DNA of 64,000 nucleotides from Dolichospermum flos-aquae CCAP 1403/13F (GTDB lineage: Bacteria; Cyanobacteriota; Cyanobacteriia; Cyanobacteriales; Nostocaceae): assembly GCF_012516395.1 (NCBI RefSeq), contig NZ_CP051206.1, positions 62,001 to 126,000 of the forward strand, read 5' to 3'. Shown piece by piece: positions 1-9,340 of the stretch. Under the pieces are notes generated by a model. It searched no databases and was not told where the DNA came from. It worked only from the letters and a program-made list of their open reading frames with translations. Numbering within the stretch: position 1 is the first letter of the stretch; each line of letters starts with the position of its first letter. The translations under genes and the position numbers were made by a program.

Positions 1-41
1 TATTTAGAGAAGGTGTTCCTGATTGCGAAACTGAAAGTTGA
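1..41 (+). CDS. 3' end of a CbbX-like AAA protein gene (starts outside window)
   Basis: The reading frame from base 3 to the TGA at 39-41 encodes FREGVPDCETES. This is identical to the last twelve residues of the small lid-domain gene at 6220-6489. The upstream part lies off the window, so whether this is the tail of a complete AAA ATPase or of another fragment cannot be seen. The match continues at DNA level only to about base 46 and then breaks. Confidence 0.55.
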   Translation, partial: FREGVPDCETES

Positions 42-135
42 TTAATTTGGTAATTGGGGATTGGGGATTGGTTAGTGGTAAAGATAAAACAACTGACAAC
101 TGACAACGAACAACTTGTTATGGAATTAAAATCGC

Positions 136-240
136 GTGATTGAAGCTGAAGTTCATTTATCATTACATAACTTCCTGCGATCGCAGGACGGGTTTAAAGT
201 TCAAAATTCGCAACCAAAAGCCTTTGAATTTTTTAGTTAA
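136..240 (+). pseudogene. Truncated 5' copy of the DinG-like helicase gene
   Basis: GTG at 136 opens a frame whose first 20 residues (VIEAEVHLSLHNFLRSQDGF) equal the N-terminus of the full helicase gene at 7729-9273. After base 196 the DNA leaves helicase sequence and the frame closes at TAA 238-240, giving a 34-residue remnant. The upstream leader (about 75-135) also resembles the leader at 7540-7728. It is a decayed duplicate created by recombination. Confidence 0.75.
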
Positions 241-286
241 GGATTATGAAGGGCGTGTCATTGAAATGGCTGAAGTTGCTAATTAG
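194..286 (+). pseudogene. 3' fragment of an unidentified gene
   Basis: In another frame from the helicase remnant an open stretch ending at TAG 284-286 reads FKIRNQKPLNFLVKDYEG and continues RVIEMAEVAN. It looks like the natural C-terminus of a protein joined here by recombination at about base 196. I do not recognise the family. It has no start codon of its own. Confidence 0.3.
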
Positions 287-323
287 TTATTATCAAGGTG
301 GGCATTGTCCACCAAGGAGATAA

Positions 324-2684
324 TTAAAAAATATCTTTCCGTTTTTGCACACCAAAAGTTATTAACAAATAAACCGTAGCGTGTAACAACAAAATTCCCC
401 AATTTAAACTTAAATTTCCCCAAGTTGGATCATATACAGATGTGGCTTCAAATGCACCAGGGAATTTATGTTCTTTAGGAATTAAAGCATTAACATTTAA
501 TATTGTTCCATAAGCACCAACTGACCAACGACTAATCATTAACCATGATAAGATTTTACTCACAACACCTTCAGTTTTAAACAATACTCCAGAAAAAATG
601 ATTTGTGGTAAAATCAGTAATGGCAAAGTGCTATTTGCTTGACTACTATTTTTGACAATTGCAGAAACAAGTAACCCTAAACTAAAACTAGCAAATAAAG
701 TCAGAAAACTGGTAATTAATAATCCCATATTCCAAGAAATTAGTTCTGGGTTGGGAGATTTGAAACCAATGAGAATTATAATTAAAATTAATAAAGTTTG
801 CGCTAGTGCTAAACCTGATAAAATTGTAATCTTAGAACCTAGATAAGCAAATAATCCTAAATTCACTAATCTTTCTCTTAAATAAATTGCCGATTCTTTC
901 ACAATTTCTTGTAAAGAACTAGAAAATCCTACCCATAAACCAGCACAGGTAAATACAAATAAAACCCGTAAAGCTAGAGAAGGTAAAGCTGGATCTGGTT
1001 CATTTCCTAATACAAAAGGTACTTTATCTTTCATTGCTAAAGTGATGAGACTAATCCCAATAGGTGCAGTTAAAAGAGATAATGCAAGATTAATTTTATC
1101 CCGGATAATTAATTGACCAGAACGGTGTGTTAATAAAAGCAATTGTTGCCAAAATAAAACACCTTTAGGTTTTGCAGGTATAGCAGTTGTTTCTGGTTTA
1201 ATTCTTGAATTTAATTGATTAGCAACATAAACCTGATAATAACTAGATTGACGGAATTTATTAACATATTTAATTGCCTCTTTTTCCTCTTCTAATTTAA
1301 TATAAATATCAGCAAAATCCTGAACTTGGAAAAATTGCAAAGCATCGTCAGGAGTTCCAAAATAACAAAGTTTTCCACCTATTCCTAAAAATACAATTCT
1401 GTCACACTCTGTAATATTTGCCGTTGCATGAGTCACTAAAATAACTGTTCTTCCCCCTTGATGTGCTAATTCTTTCAATAACTGCATCATCTGTTTATCT
1501 AAACCTGGATCAAGTCCTGAAGTGGGTTCATCTAAAAAGAATAATTTTGGATCAGCTAATAATTCTACACCAATAGAAACTCGTTTTCTTTGTCCACCAC
1601 TCAGATCACTAATTAAAGCTTGACGACGATGACTCATTTTAATTGCTGCTAATGCCTGTTCGACAACTTGTTGTAAATTACTATCAGGAGGTAAACGTAA
1701 TTTAGCAGCATAAGTGAGAACTTCTGCAACAGTTAATTCTCGATGAATAATATCATCTTGGGGAACATAACCAATTTGAGTTCGATACAAATTAAAGTTT
1801 TTCTGTAAATCTTCTCCATTTAGATAAACTATGCCTTTAGTGGTTTTTTCAATACCTAAAAGAGTTCGCATTAAAGTAGATTTACCTGCGCCACTTCCCC
1901 CCACTAAAGCTACAAATTGTCCCGGTTCAATAGCAAAAGATAAATCATCTATTCTTACTTTACCATTAGTTTCTAAAATTAAATTTTGTGCTTCCAGTCT
2001 AATGTGAGTACCTTGATCTAAAATCTCTAAATTATCATCACGTAAAACTAAAATATAGGGTCCAATATGAATCTTTGATCTATTAGTTAAAATGGCTTTA
2101 TCACTTATTTGTTGTCCATTAATAAAAACTCCATTAGGGCCAAAATTTTGTAAAATGTAACGCCCGTGATGATCACTATCAATGGTAGCATGACGACGGG
2201 AAATTGTCGGAGCATCCAAATATAAATTTGCGGTAGAATCCCGTCCAATTAAAACTGATTTTTGTTTTAAAGAAATTGACTTTTTTGTTGGTGGATTGAG
2301 AGAATTAGAGGTGGCAGGATTAAAGTATTTAATTTGAATTAGTTGATGAGAATTTTGAGAAATATGAATTTCCACACCATTGGTTAACAAATAACCTTGA
2401 GTAGCAGTAATCAAAGAATGATTAATATACAACTTATTGCTACTAGGTTCTTGACCATTACCATCATAAATGCGGTATTCTGTACCCTCCTTACGTAACA
2501 CAGCTTGGATACGAGAAACCAGTTCCCAGTCTTGGGGAACGACTAAATCAGCAACATTGGGTTCACGTCCTAAAATGTGCTGTGGCTTATGTAATTTCAA
2601 GTGTAAAGTTTTACCTTGATTGTTTAACTCAAGATAGGGATCTATACCTAAAACGGTGGGATGCTGTCCTGGTTGGTATGACAT
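324..2684 (-). CDS. ABC exporter with two N-terminal FHA domains (ABC-2 type)
   Basis: A 786-residue half-transporter. Two forkhead-associated (FHA) domains come first (about 30-115, LGREPN at 38-43; about 140-215, with IGRDS and SRRH motifs). An ABC ATPase follows with Walker A GGSGAGKS at 262-269, signature LSGGQ at 361-365, Walker B ending FLDEP near 383-387 and the switch His at 419. The rest is an ABC-2 permease with about six membrane helices (530-780). This ABCG-like order is known in cyanobacteria. FHA domains bind phosphothreonine, so activity is probably set by a Ser/Thr kinase, and one is encoded divergently 145 bp away. The exported substrate is unknown. No clear Shine-Dalgarno sequence precedes the start. 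Confidence 0.9.
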   Translation of the reverse strand: MSYQPGQHPTVLGIDPYLELNNQGKTLHLKLHKPQHILGREPNVADLVVPQDWELVSRIQAVLRKEGTEYRIYDGNGQEPSSNKLYINHSLITATQGYLLTNGVEIHISQNSHQLIQIKYFNPATSNSLNPPTKKSISLKQKSVLIGRDSTANLYLDAPTISRRHATIDSDHHGRYILQNFGPNGVFINGQQISDKAILTNRSKIHIGPYILVLRDDNLEILDQGTHIRLEAQNLILETNGKVRIDDLSFAIEPGQFVALVGGSGAGKSTLMRTLLGIEKTTKGIVYLNGEDLQKNFNLYRTQIGYVPQDDIIHRELTVAEVLTYAAKLRLPPDSNLQQVVEQALAAIKMSHRRQALISDLSGGQRKRVSIGVELLADPKLFFLDEPTSGLDPGLDKQMMQLLKELAHQGGRTVILVTHATANITECDRIVFLGIGGKLCYFGTPDDALQFFQVQDFADIYIKLEEEKEAIKYVNKFRQSSYYQVYVANQLNSRIKPETTAIPAKPKGVLFWQQLLLLTHRSGQLIIRDKINLALSLLTAPIGISLITLAMKDKVPFVLGNEPDPALPSLALRVLFVFTCAGLWVGFSSSLQEIVKESAIYLRERLVNLGLFAYLGSKITILSGLALAQTLLILIIILIGFKSPNPELISWNMGLLITSFLTLFASFSLGLLVSAIVKNSSQANSTLPLLILPQIIFSGVLFKTEGVVSKILSWLMISRWSVGAYGTILNVNALIPKEHKFPGAFEATSVYDPTWGNLSLNWGILLLHATVYLLITFGVQKRKDIF

Positions 2685-2829
2685 AGACTGGCTGTGATAA
2701 AAAGTAATTTAATTTGCAGTATTGTTAGCAAATATTGAAAACATTTTACGGATAAAAGGTGATAATATATGGAAAATCCAAGAAAATTTTACCTAAATCA
2801 GCGAAAACGTCAACAAAAAGTAAAGTTTT

Positions 2830-4539
2830 ATGACACTGACACTATTGAACAATCGTTATCAGGTATTGCGGGTACTGGGTAGTGGGGGGTTTGGCAAAAC
2901 ATTTTTAGCTGAAGATACCCAAATGCCTTCGGGTAAGCGGTGTGTGATTAAACAACTCATTCCAGTGATTAATAATCCCCAGCTATACCAATTGGTGCAG
3001 GAAAGGTTTCAGAAAGAAGCATCTATTTTAGAAGAATTGGGCGATCGCCATAGTCAAATTCCCCGGTTATATGCTTATTTTTCTGAAGGTGGGGAATTTT
3101 ATTTAGTTCAAGAATATATTGAAGGACAAACTCTCAGCGAAAAATTACAACAACAGGGAGTATTTAATGAAGTTACAGTTAAGGAAATTTTAATTAATAT
3201 CTTGCAAGTTCTCGAATATGTTCACAGCAAAGGTATAGTCCATCGAGACATTAAACCAGATAATATTATTTTGCGTTTTTCTGATAGCAAACCAGTATTA
3301 ATAGATTTTGGGGCTGTGAAGGTGACGATGAATACAGAAATGAGTCCTTCTGGTAATTCTAGTCAGTCTATTGTGATTGGGACACCAGGATTTATGCCGA
3401 TGGAACAAATAGCGGGAAGACCACTATTTTCTAGTGATTTATTTAGTTTAGGATTAACAGCGATTTATTTATTAACAGGGAAAATACCTCAAGATTTACC
3501 AACTGAACCAACTATGGGTAACATTTTGTGGCGACATTTTGCACCCTATTTGAATGTTGGTTTTGGGGATATTTTAGATAAAGCTGTAGCTTATCATCCA
3601 CGCGATCGCTATCTCAATACTAGAGAAATGTTGACCGCTTTACAAACTCTCTCAAATCCCGTTGTACCTGCTTTTGTCCCCATTGCCCAATCCACCACCC
3701 CCACAGTCATTGCTGCACCAGTAACACCTTTCCCAACCTCACAACCATCCTATCAACCATATCCACAAACTCAATATCCAGTTTCCTCTAATAATGGGTT
3801 AGGAACTTGGCAACAAGCTGTAATTATTGGTAGTGTAATAGGATCATTTCTTGTAGGTGGTTTATGGGTATTAGGAATAATTAATAAACCAAAAGAAACT
3901 ACAGCAGTTATTGACAACTCTTCCCAACCAACTACATCTTCAATACAGTCAAATATATCATCACCATATCCTACTAATCAGCCAACCACATCATCATATT
4001 CATATCCTACTAATCAGCCAACCACATCATCATATTCATATCCTACTACTCAACCAACTACATCAATTTCAGAACCTATACAACCACAAACTACAACAAC
4101 TTTGATTTCACAACAAGCAGCAATACAACTGTTAGAAACATGGTTAGCCGCTAAAAGACAAATATTTTCTCCTCCTTATAATAAACAATTAGGATCTCAA
4201 CTTTTGACTGGTCCAGTATATACAAAGTTTATTAATAAAACAGATAATCCTGATGCTTGTCTTGCTAGAAGTAATAATGAAGATGATTGTCTAAGTTCTG
4301 TAGATTGGTTAATAAGAAATAGAGCTTACTGGGTATATGGTGTACAAAAAATTCAATCTGTCAGAAATTTTGTTTCTAGTGGAAATAATGCCACAATAAT
4401 AGTTGTAGTTACAGAACAACGTACATTATATAATAAAAATGGAAATGTAGATAAGAGTCAATCAGGTCTTTTTACATCAACTACGAGTTACGATTTACAA
4501 TATGAGAATGGTGATATCAAAATCTATAATTATAAATAA
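2830..4539 (+). CDS. Membrane-anchored Ser/Thr protein kinase with C-terminal IMS/DUF4101-like domain
   Basis: A 569-residue Hanks-type kinase. The glycine loop LGSGGFGKT is at 16-24, the ATP-binding lysine in VIKQL at 41, HRDIKPDN at 138-145 and DFG at 159-161, so all catalytic residues are present. A Pro/Ser/Thr-rich linker (about 280-325 and 355-415) brackets one membrane helix (about 328-350). The second linker holds direct repeats of SYSYPTNQPTTS. The last 140 residues resemble the ARC6-type IMS/DUF4101 domain often fused to cyanobacterial kinases. The kinase domain faces the cytoplasm. It is divergent from the FHA-ABC exporter, a plausible phosphorylation partner. Confidence 0.92.
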   Translation: MTLTLLNNRYQVLRVLGSGGFGKTFLAEDTQMPSGKRCVIKQLIPVINNPQLYQLVQERFQKEASILEELGDRHSQIPRLYAYFSEGGEFYLVQEYIEGQTLSEKLQQQGVFNEVTVKEILINILQVLEYVHSKGIVHRDIKPDNIILRFSDSKPVLIDFGAVKVTMNTEMSPSGNSSQSIVIGTPGFMPMEQIAGRPLFSSDLFSLGLTAIYLLTGKIPQDLPTEPTMGNILWRHFAPYLNVGFGDILDKAVAYHPRDRYLNTREMLTALQTLSNPVVPAFVPIAQSTTPTVIAAPVTPFPTSQPSYQPYPQTQYPVSSNNGLGTWQQAVIIGSVIGSFLVGGLWVLGIINKPKETTAVIDNSSQPTTSSIQSNISSPYPTNQPTTSSYSYPTNQPTTSSYSYPTTQPTTSISEPIQPQTTTTLISQQAAIQLLETWLAAKRQIFSPPYNKQLGSQLLTGPVYTKFINKTDNPDACLARSNNEDDCLSSVDWLIRNRAYWVYGVQKIQSVRNFVSSGNNATIIVVVTEQRTLYNKNGNVDKSQSGLFTSTTSYDLQYENGDIKIYNYK

Positions 4540-4675
4540 AATGTCCTGACTACATTCATGAAAGGTCAATAATCTTGCAGGAGTAGATTTTAAAACAAAT
4601 GAAACTTATTTTCCTGCTATATCGTAATAAGTTATCAACATCGAATTAACAAGTATTTTTGCAAGGTGTATTTTT

Positions 4676-6148
4676 ATGGAACAACAATCACAAGGAAATT
4701 CAAATAATCACGATCAAAAAATTGCTGAACTAGAAGCAAGATTAAATAATGCTAATCAAATAATTGCAAATTTACAAAAGCAAAATATTGATTTTCAAAA
4801 AAATATCAATGCTTTAGAAATAGAAATACATCAATTTCACCAAAAATCACAATCAAGAAACAATCAATCTTTAGAACCTGGACAAAAACAGATTAAATCA
4901 TCAGTTAATAGAAGAATTATCCGTAAATATCGGGTTTCAGAATTATCAGATTGGCAATTTTACGGACTTACCTCTTTAGTAATAATGTCAATACTTCTAT
5001 TATTTGGAGTTGGTACATTATTCAATAATCAAAATCGAAAAAATATTAAACAATCATTTCATCAACAATCTAAAAATCAGACATCAGCTAGTTCACAATT
5101 AAATTTATCTTCACCATTAACACCACCAAATATTCCAGTTAACAGTAATCCTATAATACAAACACCAATTCATCAAAGTTATGATTTATCTGTAAATAAT
5201 CCTCCAGAACTTGTTTATAATGTAATCAATCCTCCTAGTTTTAAAGATAGCGAACAATTAAATCAAATAACTCAAGAATTAACCAAATTAGCAAAAAGTA
5301 AAAATTTACCAGTCGAAAATTTATCAATTAGTTTAATAGATGTAAACAAACAAAGTATTTCCGGGTATAAACAAAAAACACTTCGTTATCCTGCTAGTGT
5401 AGTAAAATTATTTTGGATGGTAAATCTAGAAGCTCAAATTAGTCGAGAATTGATTCAATTAGATAATAATATTAATTCTGATTTGCAAAAAATGATTCTT
5501 AAATCAGATAATAATGCAGCCAGTCAGATTGTAGATACGATTACTCACGCTCAGTCTTTACAAAATAAACTAAACAAAGAAGGATTTACACAATGGAAAA
5601 AACAACGTCAAAGCATTAATAGATTTTTCCAAAATGCTAACTATCAAGATATTAATATTAGTCAAAAAACATTTCCTATCCCTGACTTAAAAATTAATGA
5701 ACCTCAAGGTACAGATTTACAAATCCGAGGAGATAATCCTCAAAAACCAATTCGTAATAAAATTACAACATATCATGCAGCTAGACTAATGTATGAGATT
5801 GCTACTCAACAAGCAGTAGCACCAGAATATAGCCAAAGAATGCTAAATTTACTCATAAGAGATTTACGTCGAGAAGCTTGGAAATTTGATCCACCAAATC
5901 TAGATGAATTTAATCCAGTAGAGAATTTTTTAGGTGAAGGTATAGCTGACGAAAAAGTGCAATTTGCATCCAAAGCAGGTTGGACTACCAGTTCCCGACA
6001 GGAAGTAGCTTATATAGCTACATCAGATGGGAAAACTCGTTATATCCTCGCAATATTTGGGGATGATCCTGCTTATGGTAAAAGTAAAACAATTTTTCCA
6101 CAAATGTCTAAATTAGTCTTTGATAGGATGACTAATTCTAACCGTTAA
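4676..6148 (+). CDS. Membrane-anchored class A beta-lactamase-fold serine hydrolase
   Basis: A 490-residue protein: an N-terminal coiled coil (about 10-58), one membrane helix (about 95-115), a Gln/Ser/Asn-rich linker, then a class A beta-lactamase fold. Active-site motifs are visible: SVVK (S241xxK244), SDN at 277-279 and KAG at 433-435 in the place of KTG. The domain lies on the periplasmic side. Such anchored enzymes in cyanobacteria are more often peptidoglycan-active or unknown hydrolases than true resistance genes, so drug resistance should not be inferred. AAGGTG lies before the start. It is co-directional with the upstream kinase, 136 bp away. Confidence 0.85.
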   Translation: MEQQSQGNSNNHDQKIAELEARLNNANQIIANLQKQNIDFQKNINALEIEIHQFHQKSQSRNNQSLEPGQKQIKSSVNRRIIRKYRVSELSDWQFYGLTSLVIMSILLLFGVGTLFNNQNRKNIKQSFHQQSKNQTSASSQLNLSSPLTPPNIPVNSNPIIQTPIHQSYDLSVNNPPELVYNVINPPSFKDSEQLNQITQELTKLAKSKNLPVENLSISLIDVNKQSISGYKQKTLRYPASVVKLFWMVNLEAQISRELIQLDNNINSDLQKMILKSDNNAASQIVDTITHAQSLQNKLNKEGFTQWKKQRQSINRFFQNANYQDINISQKTFPIPDLKINEPQGTDLQIRGDNPQKPIRNKITTYHAARLMYEIATQQAVAPEYSQRMLNLLIRDLRREAWKFDPPNLDEFNPVENFLGEGIADEKVQFASKAGWTTSSRQEVAYIATSDGKTRYILAIFGDDPAYGKSKTIFPQMSKLVFDRMTNSNR

Positions 6149-6219
6149 TCATAATTAGGTTTGTAAAATCAGAAAAAATAATAACCTTATGGTTTTCAAT
6201 AGTTTGGAGTATACATAGA

Positions 6220-6489
6220 ATGTTATTAAATAACCGCTATGGAATACTTACGGAGAATGCTGTTAGAGAAATATTACTATCTTTGTTACCAGTACAGACC
6301 ATGCCCTATTTTGCCAATGCTAGAAGTGTGCGTAATGCTATAGATAGAGCGCGTTTACGTCAAGCAAATCGGTTATTAAGTAGTGGTAAACTGTTAAATA
6401 AGCAGGATTTAATTACCATTGAAGCAGTAGATATTCTCGCTAGTCGAGTATTTAGAGAAGGTGTTCCTGATTGCGAAACTGAAAGTTGA
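6220..6489 (+). pseudogene. Stand-alone lid domain of a CbbX/SpoVK-like AAA ATPase (truncated copy)
   Basis: Eighty-nine residues containing FANARSVRNAIDRARLRQAN, a pattern typical of the C-terminal lid of CbbX/CfxQ-type AAA ATPases. The Walker A/B core is missing and no core-coding sequence precedes base 6220. Its last codons are duplicated exactly at 1-41. I read it as the 3' remnant of a duplicated AAA gene, still open from an ATG. It could be translated as a small free lid protein, but nothing shows that. Confidence 0.6.
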
Positions 6490-6504
6490 TTAAATTCAGA
6501 TTTT

Positions 6505-6539
6505 CAGATCCCCGACTTCTTGAAGAAGTCGGGGATCTG
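6505..6539. terminator. Perfect 17-bp inverted repeat between convergent genes (dispersed palindrome)
   Basis: The arms are cagatccccgacttctt and aagaagtcggggatctg, separated by one base. The element sits between the AAA lid remnant (+) and the M48 protease (-), which converge on it. It could terminate transcription from both sides but lacks a clear U-tract. The same arms recur at 9571-9634 around an AT-rich loop, so it belongs to a dispersed repeat family. Confidence 0.6.
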
Positions 6540-6558
6540 GTAGTTTGGATCTTGTAGT

Positions 6559-7512
6559 TTATTTTCTCATTTTGTTAATTTCTGCTTGTAATTTTTCAAT
6601 TTCTTTTCTGAGTTTTTCCGCTTCATGATCAGGTGTTTCCGGTGTCACATCAACCGAACCATCAGCAGAACGCTGATAATTACCCCTTTTAATTTCCTGG
6701 TATTCTTCTGATACCGCCCAACTGCGTAAATAATGCAACCGTTCCACAGGAAAAGGATGACTCAGCATCATTCCTTGTGCGCCATTGTATAATAGAAACT
6801 TATATACTTGATTCAGCCCATCATCATCTAGTGCCTGATATTTTTCCGACTGCTGAATAAACTCTTGTAAACTACATTCATGGGCATATTTGTTACTACC
6901 TCCAGACAGTTTCATCATGGATGACATGACTGGGTTTAAATCATCCATCACTAATAAAGCCGCTCTATCTGCTGATAACTCAGCTTTGCGTCGCCACTCA
7001 AAAAAGGCATAAATCAAGGCTTGACTGACAAAATTACCTAAACCGAATGTTAGTTCACCAATGACGGAAGCGGCATTCATCGCCCACATCGCCATTTGAA
7101 TTAAAATGGTATGACCACATTTAATATGTCCCAGTTCATGCGCTAAGACCGTCCGTAGTTCGGCTTCATTGAGTAACTCCAGTAACCCAGTGTTGACGAC
7201 TATATAAGGATGTTCTTGTCCTAAAGCATAACTATTAACTTGGGCATCTTGAGCAATAAACAATCCCGGTTCACCGCTGATGTCCAAATCTCGGACACAT
7301 TCCCGGAATATCTGGTAAATCGTGGAATATTGCCGCGGTCCGACTTGAATGGAGTTACCCATTAAATAGACAAATTGGGGGCGTTCATAGACAAATTCTA
7401 CAAATTTACGGGCGATTAAATCAAAGCCGGGTAAATTGCGTAAAGCTTGTTCTGCTTGACGGTCTAATGGATGTCTGAAGGCTTCGCTGGAAATTCCTGG
7501 GTAAGTTGGCAT
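6559..7512 (-). CDS. M48 family zinc metalloprotease
   Basis: A 317-residue M48 peptidase. HELGH at 125-129 gives two zinc ligands and the catalytic Glu, and E178 in ELSAD is the expected third ligand. A weakly hydrophobic segment (about 134-172) separates them, as in cytoplasm- or membrane-facing M48 proteins. The end is a charged coiled coil (about 293-317). It is probably a quality-control protease; substrates are unknown. The gene sits between the AAA lid remnant and the helicase gene, and is absent from the second copy of that junction at the window start. Its start is preceded closely by a heptamer array at 7522-7556. Confidence 0.88.
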   Translation of the reverse strand: MPTYPGISSEAFRHPLDRQAEQALRNLPGFDLIARKFVEFVYERPQFVYLMGNSIQVGPRQYSTIYQIFRECVRDLDISGEPGLFIAQDAQVNSYALGQEHPYIVVNTGLLELLNEAELRTVLAHELGHIKCGHTILIQMAMWAMNAASVIGELTFGLGNFVSQALIYAFFEWRRKAELSADRAALLVMDDLNPVMSSMMKLSGGSNKYAHECSLQEFIQQSEKYQALDDDGLNQVYKFLLYNGAQGMMLSHPFPVERLHYLRSWAVSEEYQEIKRGNYQRSADGSVDVTPETPDHEAEKLRKEIEKLQAEINKMRK

Positions 7513-7521
7513 AATTTAGGA

Positions 7522-7556
7522 GATTGGTGATTGGTGATTGGTGATTGGTGATTGGT
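7522..7556. repeat. STRR heptamer array, 5 x gattggt
   Basis: Five exact tandem copies of a 7-nt unit, ending 9 bp upstream of the M48 protease start codon (minus strand). They form the 5' leader of that gene. Confidence 0.9.
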
Positions 7557-7562
7557 CAGTGG

Positions 7563-7707
7563 TAAAACAACGAACAACGGACAACGGACAACGAACAACT
7601 GTACGGGCGAAGCATTTGGAGAACTATTTTTGGCAATGACCGATAATTTATCTTCCAAATGCTTCGCCCCTACTGACAACGGACAACGAACAACTGACAA
7701 CGAACAA
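7563..7707. repeat. Degenerate acaacgg/acaacga heptamers interrupted by a 73-bp MITE
   Basis: Heptamers of the type acaacgg, acaacga and tgacaac occur at 7563-7600 and again at 7674-7707, with the 73-bp element at 7601-7673 between them. A similar heptamer tract without the element is seen at 85-117. Confidence 0.75.
7601..7673. mobile_element. MITE family 1, copy 1 (73 bp)
   Basis: The ends are imperfect 19-bp inverted repeats, GTACGGGCGAAGCATTTGG and, on the other strand, GTAGGGGCGAAGCATTTGG. Length and interior match the copies at 30162-30234, 30243-30315 and, inverted, 54334-54406. It encodes nothing. Heptamer repeats flank it on both sides, as at the other sites. Confidence 0.8.
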
Positions 7708-7728
7708 TTTTTATGGAATTAAAAGCAC

Positions 7729-9273
7729 GTGATTGAAGCTGAAGTTCATTTATCATTACATAACTTCCTGCGATCGCAGGACGGGTTTCCTTCCTGGCCT
7801 CATCATTTAACGATGGCTAGGTTAGTGGCACGTGCTTTACGGTTGGGACGTAGTGCCTTAATCCAAGTAGGGGCGGTTTGTGGACATCAAGGGCGATATC
7901 GCACCAGTTTTATCGCTTCTGCTTTAATGTGGCATGGTTCTATAATTATTGTCGCTTCCGAAACTGTCCAGCAACGTTTATTAAAGGTAGAAATTCCCCG
8001 ACTCCAGCAGTGGCTACCAGCGAATAAACCCATTAGAACCGGTGACACTTGGCCAAGTCCTGATTTTCAGGGTTTGCTGTTGACTTCCCCTGAAGCTTGG
8101 TTAAAAGGGCAATTGGCTGATAACAATCCATTTCCTGCGAATATTCCCACAATTATTGATGGTGTTGACGATTTAGAAGATTGGGTACGTTCTCAACTGA
8201 CTCAAAGCATTGAACCCCATGATTGGGATCAATTAATGCTGGCTTATCCCTATCAAGCAGATTTAATTCGGGAAGTTAGGGTAGAACTAACATATAAATT
8301 ATTTCAGCATCCAGAAAATCCCTATTCCTGTTATCTGATTTCTCAACCAGAAATTGAGATTTTACAAGAGTTATATTTAGCTTTAGATAAAAACAATCTT
8401 CCAAATGTTTGGCGAAATTTTTGGCAACAATTCCCAAGTTTAGAAAATTCTTCTTCCCCTACTTTATTTTGGTCAACAATTTCCCGTCGTCAAGGTTTAT
8501 TTTCTTTATATTATGCTCCAATTGAATTGGGTAAAATCCTCGCCCCAATTTGGCAACGTCAACCTGTAGTATTAATTGGTAGTGCTTTAGAACCGCAAGC
8601 GGAAGCACCTCTTTTCCATCAACGTTTGGGTTTAGAGGATGTTACTTGCTTGAAATTTGCTGCTGATAGTCAAGGGGAAGCAATTCAACTTTATATTCCT
8701 TATAAGTTGCCTTTACCAAATACACCGGAATTTCAACAAGCATTAATTCATCAAGTTCGCACTTTGGTATGTTTGAGTGCAACTGCACCAGGAATGACGG
8801 TAATATTAATTGGGGATGTACCGCTAAAAGCCAGAGTGGGGACAATTTTGGCTTCTGAATTTGGTTCACGGGTGCAGGTGGAAAAAACTTGTTTAGATGA
8901 AAATGGGATTTTAATTACTGGTTGGGAATTTTGGCGCGAAAATCAAAGTGTTTTACCATCACCCAGATTGTTAATTATTGCAACTTTACCTTTACCATCT
9001 TTGGAAAATCCTTTGGTAGCTGGTAGAGTAGCTCATTATAAGCGATCGCACCAAGACTGGTTTCGACTATATTTATTACCCACAGCTATGAATGAATTAC
9101 AAAGAGCGATCGCACCTGTCCGCGAAAATCAAGGTATAGTAGCTTTACTAGATAGTCGTGTCGTTAACCGCAGCTATGGCGTGCAAATCCTCTCTGCACT
9201 TAGTCCCCTAGCCCGGTTAAACTATCTCGATCCTAGTTTGTTTTCTGCGAATAATGAAGATGATTCTGCTTAA
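7729..9273 (+). CDS. DinG/XPD-like superfamily 2 helicase, cyanobacterial type
   Basis: A 514-residue protein starting at GTG, related to DinG-type (COG1199) DNA helicases. The C-terminal third resembles helicase domain 2 (a LPSPRLLIIATLPLPSLEN-like segment, then LLPTAMNELQRAIAPVREN and DSRVVNRSYG, the usual motif V/VI area). The N-terminal ATP-binding site is degenerate: GHQGRYRTSF stands where GxxGxGKT is expected, and IDGVDDLEDW is a DEAH-like position. ATPase activity is therefore uncertain. It is shorter than canonical DinG (about 700 residues). A truncated duplicate of the gene start lies at 136-240. Confidence 0.7.
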   Translation: MIEAEVHLSLHNFLRSQDGFPSWPHHLTMARLVARALRLGRSALIQVGAVCGHQGRYRTSFIASALMWHGSIIIVASETVQQRLLKVEIPRLQQWLPANKPIRTGDTWPSPDFQGLLLTSPEAWLKGQLADNNPFPANIPTIIDGVDDLEDWVRSQLTQSIEPHDWDQLMLAYPYQADLIREVRVELTYKLFQHPENPYSCYLISQPEIEILQELYLALDKNNLPNVWRNFWQQFPSLENSSSPTLFWSTISRRQGLFSLYYAPIELGKILAPIWQRQPVVLIGSALEPQAEAPLFHQRLGLEDVTCLKFAADSQGEAIQLYIPYKLPLPNTPEFQQALIHQVRTLVCLSATAPGMTVILIGDVPLKARVGTILASEFGSRVQVEKTCLDENGILITGWEFWRENQSVLPSPRLLIIATLPLPSLENPLVAGRVAHYKRSHQDWFRLYLLPTAMNELQRAIAPVRENQGIVALLDSRVVNRSYGVQILSALSPLARLNYLDPSLFSANNEDDSA

Positions 9274-9340
9274 TTAATTTCCATGACGAATTTCTATTAA
9301 AATTTAAATTGAACTCAAAAAGAAACTAAATTATTAAATT

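Noticed and set aside
4676-6148. Antibiotic-resistance beta-lactamase
   Set aside because: Active-site motifs fit the fold, but KAG replaces KTG, the protein is membrane-anchored with a long linker, and such proteins in cyanobacteria are not known resistance factors.
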